From NCBI RefSeq assembly GCF_029193885.1, contig NZ_JARFVB010000001.1, positions 868,001 to 932,000 of the forward strand: DNA of 64,000 nucleotides, given 5' to 3'. Of the stretch, positions 61,528 through 64,000 are shown one piece after another. Made by a program: the position numbers and the translations under genes. Position 1 is the stretch's first letter. Each line of letters starts with the position of its first letter. The notes below the pieces were generated by a model. That model ran no database searches. It saw only the letters and a list, made by a program, of their open reading frames with translations, and was not told where the DNA came from. This stretch comes from Flagellimonas yonaguniensis (GTDB lineage: Bacteria > Bacteroidota > Bacteroidia > Flavobacteriales > Flavobacteriaceae).

Positions 61528-61569
61528 TACAAGTACCTACATAAAAGTTAGGTACTTACTTAAAAGTAA
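61512..61569. promoter_or_regulatory. Array of palindromic operators in the HxlR-hydrolase divergent region
   Basis: Three inverted repeats in 58 bases: AAAGTAATTACTTT (61512-61525, perfect), AAGTACCTA...TAGGTACTT (61531-61539 and 61549-61557, perfect arms), and TTACTT..AAGTAA (61556-61569). All share AAGTA/TACTT half-sites and lie between divergent genes, as expected for HxlR binding sites. Confidence 0.65.
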
Positions 61570-61584
61570 AAATTAAGGATAGCG

Positions 61585-61917
61585 ATGGATTATAGCCCAA
61601 AAAAAATTGATATATCTGATGAAAAGTGCCCGGTAAAGGCAACATTGTCGATATTGGGGGGGAAATGGACCTTGATTATTTTGTACCAGATAAACAATAG
61701 GGTCATACGGTATGGTGAATTGAAAAGGTCTATTCCTGGGATTTCGGAAAAAATGCTCATCCAAAGTCTGAATCAACTGATTGAGCACGGATTGGTCGAC
61801 AAAAAGGCCTATCCTGAAATTCCTCCAAGGGTCGAATACAGTTTGACCGAAATTGGCTTTAAATCTTTGCCGATCATTGATAAGTTGGAGGAATTTGGCA
61901 GGGAAAACCTTATATGA
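61585..61917 (+). CDS. HxlR-family transcriptional regulator
   Basis: A 110-residue winged-helix regulator. A conserved Cys lies in the N-terminal EKCPVKATLSILGGKWTLIIL block (Cys15), the residue used for redox or electrophile sensing in HypR/QorR-type members; then come RYGELKRSIPGISEKMLIQSLNQL (recognition helix) and the wing PRVEYSLTEIG. It is divergent from the alpha/beta hydrolase, with palindromic sites between, so it likely controls itself and the hydrolase-FrnE unit in response to thiol stress. The ligand is not known. Confidence 0.92.
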   Translation: MDYSPKKIDISDEKCPVKATLSILGGKWTLIILYQINNRVIRYGELKRSIPGISEKMLIQSLNQLIEHGLVDKKAYPEIPPRVEYSLTEIGFKSLPIIDKLEEFGRENLI

Positions 61918-62285
61918 GTATGCTCTAGGGCCATAAGTGTCGATACGTTTGGAAAGTTTTATGTACAGTTTGGAAGTGTAGAGCGCCAAAGATGGATTGA
62001 TCATCGGGCATTTGTTTCGTGCATCGACCCGAAAGTGGGGAAGTCTTGGAGAAAAAGAAACCTTTCCAAAAATGGGGTTTACCACCATAATGATAACGGG
62101 TTTGGCAAATGGAACATATTCCGATGAACCTTACTATGTGATAAAAACACCCTGATTTGAAACACTGAAAGATCAGGGTGCAGGTTGTTGTAGAGACCTA
62201 TGAAAAGGTCCTTTGTGCAACACCATAAATCAAATGAATTTGCATTTCCATATGATATGGGGCCTACCACCGGGAAAAGAACGGG
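61918..62285. other. 368-base gap, only a terminator seen
   Basis: Between the HxlR gene and the end of the yceI-like gene. Open frames on the minus strand have no family resemblance. The only clear element is the terminator at 62143-62180. Confidence 0.4.
62143..62180 (-). terminator. Terminator of the YceI transcript
   Basis: CACCCTGAT (62148-62156) and ATCAGGGTG (62172-62180) form a perfect 9-bp stem; on the minus strand it is followed by TTTTTAT. It lies 105 bases beyond the YceI stop. Confidence 0.75.
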
Positions 62286-62864
62286 CTATTGCTTTTGATA
62301 TTCGGCATTGATGTCAAGATACACCTCTTCACCCAACATTGGTGCCGGGTATGCCGTACCTACGCCAAAATCAGAACGTTTAATGGTCCCCGACAATTTG
62401 ATGCCTGCTGTCGGTTTTTTGGTCTGCGGATTCTCGACGGTCCCCCTATACCACATGTCAAGGCTTATCTTTTTGGTTTTGCCCTTTATGGTAAGGTCCC
62501 CTTCCAGTTTGTATCTACCGGTCCCGAGACTTTTGATTCCGGTACTCTTAAAAGTTATCAGCGGGTATTGTTCCGCCTCAAAGAAATCCGGCCCCTTTAG
62601 ATGGTCATCCCTATAGCTGTTGTTCGTGTTGATGGATGCCACTTGAATCACCGCTTCAACTTGGGCATCACTAAAATCCTCTTTTGAACTCTTAATGGTC
62701 GCTTCAACGTCATTGAAGGTTCCCGAAATGTCGGATATGCCCAAATGCGTGATGCTGAACCTCAATTGGGAGTGGGGAGGGTCCAATGTCCAAAATTGCT
62801 GTTCGGTAAATGCCGTCAAGGTCAGCAATGCAACCAAGGAAAGTAATAATCCGTTTTTTTTCAT
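62286..62864 (-). CDS. YceI-family periplasmic lipocalin-like protein
   Basis: A 192-residue protein with a signal peptide (about residues 1-20) and one YceI domain, an extended beta-barrel that binds polyprenoid or other lipid tails. Family blocks: FWTLDPPHSQLRFSITHLGISDISGTFNDVEATI, a VIQVASINTNNSYRDDHLKGPDFFEAEQYPLITFKST core, LTIKGKTKKISLDMWYRG and SDFGVGTAYPAPMLGEEVYLDINAEY. The length equals the family. YceI genes are often induced by alkaline or electrophile stress. It is 53 bases downstream of the NAD(P)-binding gene and probably in its transcript. Confidence 0.93.
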   Translation of the reverse strand: MKKNGLLLSLVALLTLTAFTEQQFWTLDPPHSQLRFSITHLGISDISGTFNDVEATIKSSKEDFSDAQVEAVIQVASINTNNSYRDDHLKGPDFFEAEQYPLITFKSTGIKSLGTGRYKLEGDLTIKGKTKKISLDMWYRGTVENPQTKKPTAGIKLSGTIKRSDFGVGTAYPAPMLGEEVYLDINAEYQKQ

Positions 62865-62917
62865 TGTGTTATTGTTTTAAAAGGTTCGGTTATACGTCTT
62901 TATATTAGGATTACGGT

Positions 62918-63550
62918 CTATTTTTTCGCACGGATTGAATAATAGGTCCTTGGTTCTTTGGGTTCCTCGGCCTGTTTGATTAAAAAATCAGCCACATCGG
63001 CTCGGCTTATTTCACCCACTTCGATACCTTCGAACAAGCTGTTTTCAACATGATAGTTTTCGGTCAAAGGTCCGTCCAGCAAGAGACCGGGACGGACGAT
63101 GATCCAGTTCATATTTGAGTTTTCAATGATTTCTTCCATTACGGTCTTGTCGGCATATACGTCCTTTAGGACTGTTTCCATCATTTGCCTTACTGGTTGC
63201 GGTACATAGTGCATACTTTCTCCGGCACCAAATCCGGTCACGAAAACAAAAGGGATGTCAAAAGCTTTTTCAGCTTGGATATCGACCAATAGTTTTGCGA
63301 AATCGGAAAACAATGTGGTAGCTTTGGTGCTGGTACCCGTTCCCAAGGTCACAATGACCGCATCGGCACCTTCCATGGCATGGAGCAAGTCGGTTTTGTT
63401 CGTGGCGTTACCTGAAATGGACAGGAAATCCGTATGGTCCATTGTTATCTCTGAACGGGAGAGGGTCTTTACCTTGTGGTTTCGGTCCAATGCCCTTTTT
63501 ATGGTTTCCAGGCCTATGCCTGCGGATGCTCCTATTATGGTAATGTTCAT
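62918..63550 (-). CDS. NAD(P)H-binding atypical SDR
   Basis: A 210-residue cytosolic protein with an N-terminal NAD(P)-binding Rossmann motif GASAGIG (8-14), basic residues after strand 2 (KTLSRSE) that suit NADP, and a GADAVIVTLGTGTS strand 4. It belongs to the atypical SDR / NmrA-like NAD(P)H-binding group, without the YxxxK catalytic pair in the classical position. Such proteins act as flavin/quinone reductase relatives or redox sensors. The gene is 16 bases downstream of another NAD(P)-binding gene. Confidence 0.85.
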   Translation of the reverse strand: MNITIIGASAGIGLETIKRALDRNHKVKTLSRSEITMDHTDFLSISGNATNKTDLLHAMEGADAVIVTLGTGTSTKATTLFSDFAKLLVDIQAEKAFDIPFVFVTGFGAGESMHYVPQPVRQMMETVLKDVYADKTVMEEIIENSNMNWIIVRPGLLLDGPLTENYHVENSLFEGIEVGEISRADVADFLIKQAEEPKEPRTYYSIRAKK

Positions 63551-63566
63551 TTTTTGTTTTTTTAGA

Positions 63567-64000
63567 TTAATAAACAGTTTCTAAATACGCTTTTAATGTG
63601 GTTGGCTTTCTACCCAGCAAATTTTCTAGATCGGTACTGGTGACGTCCAGTTCCCCTTGCTTCTGCGCCACGGAAAAACTTGATAAGATGTCTATTCCTT
63701 CGGAGGGAACCCCTGCACTTATAAGGGTTTGTGTGAACTCATCGACAGTTGGGGAGTGGTATTGGATGGTTTTGCCCGTAATCTCTGAAAGATAGTTGGC
63801 CACTTGGTCATATCCGAAGGCTTCAACATTGGTGAAATCATACATTTTGTTTCTGTGGAGCGCCGGTTCAACAAGTATGTTTGCGGTGGCCTCGGCATAT
63901 TCTGAACGCAATGCCACACTTATCTTTCCATTTCCTGCGGGCAAATATATGATCCCTGTTTCCATCACCTTTTCGCCTATAAAAGATGGGATAAAGTCCA
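63567..64000 (-). CDS. NmrA-like / SDR5 NAD(P)-binding protein, C-terminal part (5' end outside window)
   Basis: The frame is open through the right edge of the window (the visible part starts DFIPSFIGEKVMETGIIYLP), so the N-terminal Rossmann motif is missing. The visible 144 residues carry the substrate-domain pattern of NmrA-like NAD(P)H:quinone-oxidoreductase-type proteins: LPAGNGKISVALRSEYAEATANIL, YDFTNVEAFGYDQVANYLSEITGKTIQYHSPT, and an ending DLENLLGRKPTTLKAYLETVY. Together with the next gene it forms a two-gene redox unit upstream of YceI. Confidence 0.85.
   Translation of the reverse strand, partial: DFIPSFIGEKVMETGIIYLPAGNGKISVALRSEYAEATANILVEPALHRNKMYDFTNVEAFGYDQVANYLSEITGKTIQYHSPTVDEFTQTLISAGVPSEGIDILSSFSVAQKQGELDVTSTDLENLLGRKPTTLKAYLETVY

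Overview
The window looks like a piece of a marine-type Flavobacteriia chromosome (Bacteroidota, family Flavobacteriaceae). The evidence is an intact gldK-gldL-gldM-gldN gliding/type IX secretion block behind topA, two SusC/SusD outer-membrane uptake pairs, short low-GC intergenic regions with TAnnTTTG-type promoter elements, and FecR/ECF-sigma control of a TonB receptor. I cannot name a genus from sequence alone. Apart from the left-hand block, most genes are on the minus strand.

Layout. 1-6.7 kb: 3' end of topA, a mini membrane protein, a ureohydrolase-fold protein with a degraded metal site, then gldKLMN and a strong terminator. 6.8-17.4 kb: ordinary chromosomal genes (DAO-type oxidoreductase, DUF983 protein, ABC-F ATPase, leucine-rich-repeat protein) and a complete RND efflux operon (adaptor, pump, TolC-like channel, small CPXCG protein). 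17.4-28.2 kb (minus): GH16 glucanase-like enzyme, MFS exporter, and a SusC-SusD-lipoprotein uptake operon, followed by a sensorless AraC protein and a seven-TM AraC regulator. 28.3-35.4 kb: initiator tRNA and a scarred accessory zone holding an IS3-type transposase stump, a decayed conjugative-transposon TraN (DUF4138) gene, a type Vd patatin/beta-barrel protein, a Crp/Fnr regulator with an AttH/CrtC-like protein, and several unassigned coding-like fragments.

35.4-44.8 kb (minus): a trans-envelope-regulated uptake locus (ECF sigma, FecR, STN-containing SusC, SusD) whose only enzymes are two exported metallophosphoesterases. This suggests uptake of a phosphoester rather than a plain glycan. 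45.2-55.9 kb (minus): the most unusual block. In transcription order it encodes an exported M48 peptidase, a protein with two FHA domains fused to an ABCG-like transporter, a LEA14-like lipoprotein, an ECF sigma and a membrane partner, a small secreted helical protein, a Sel1 membrane protein, a transmembrane Ser/Thr kinase with a very long Sel1 array, and a PP2C phosphatase. Writer, eraser and pThr reader of one phosphorylation circuit are therefore together, wired to an envelope transporter, with no type VI secretion genes in view.

56.4-64 kb: ppk1, then a thiol/electrophile-stress style neighbourhood (SDR, FrnE/DsbA-like oxidoreductase, alpha/beta hydrolase, divergent HxlR regulator with palindromic operators, YceI, two NAD(P)-binding proteins). 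Two adjacent genes here look damaged: the SDR has one in-frame stop, and the hydrolase appears to have lost one base near its start. Functions are assigned from motifs read by eye; no database search was run.
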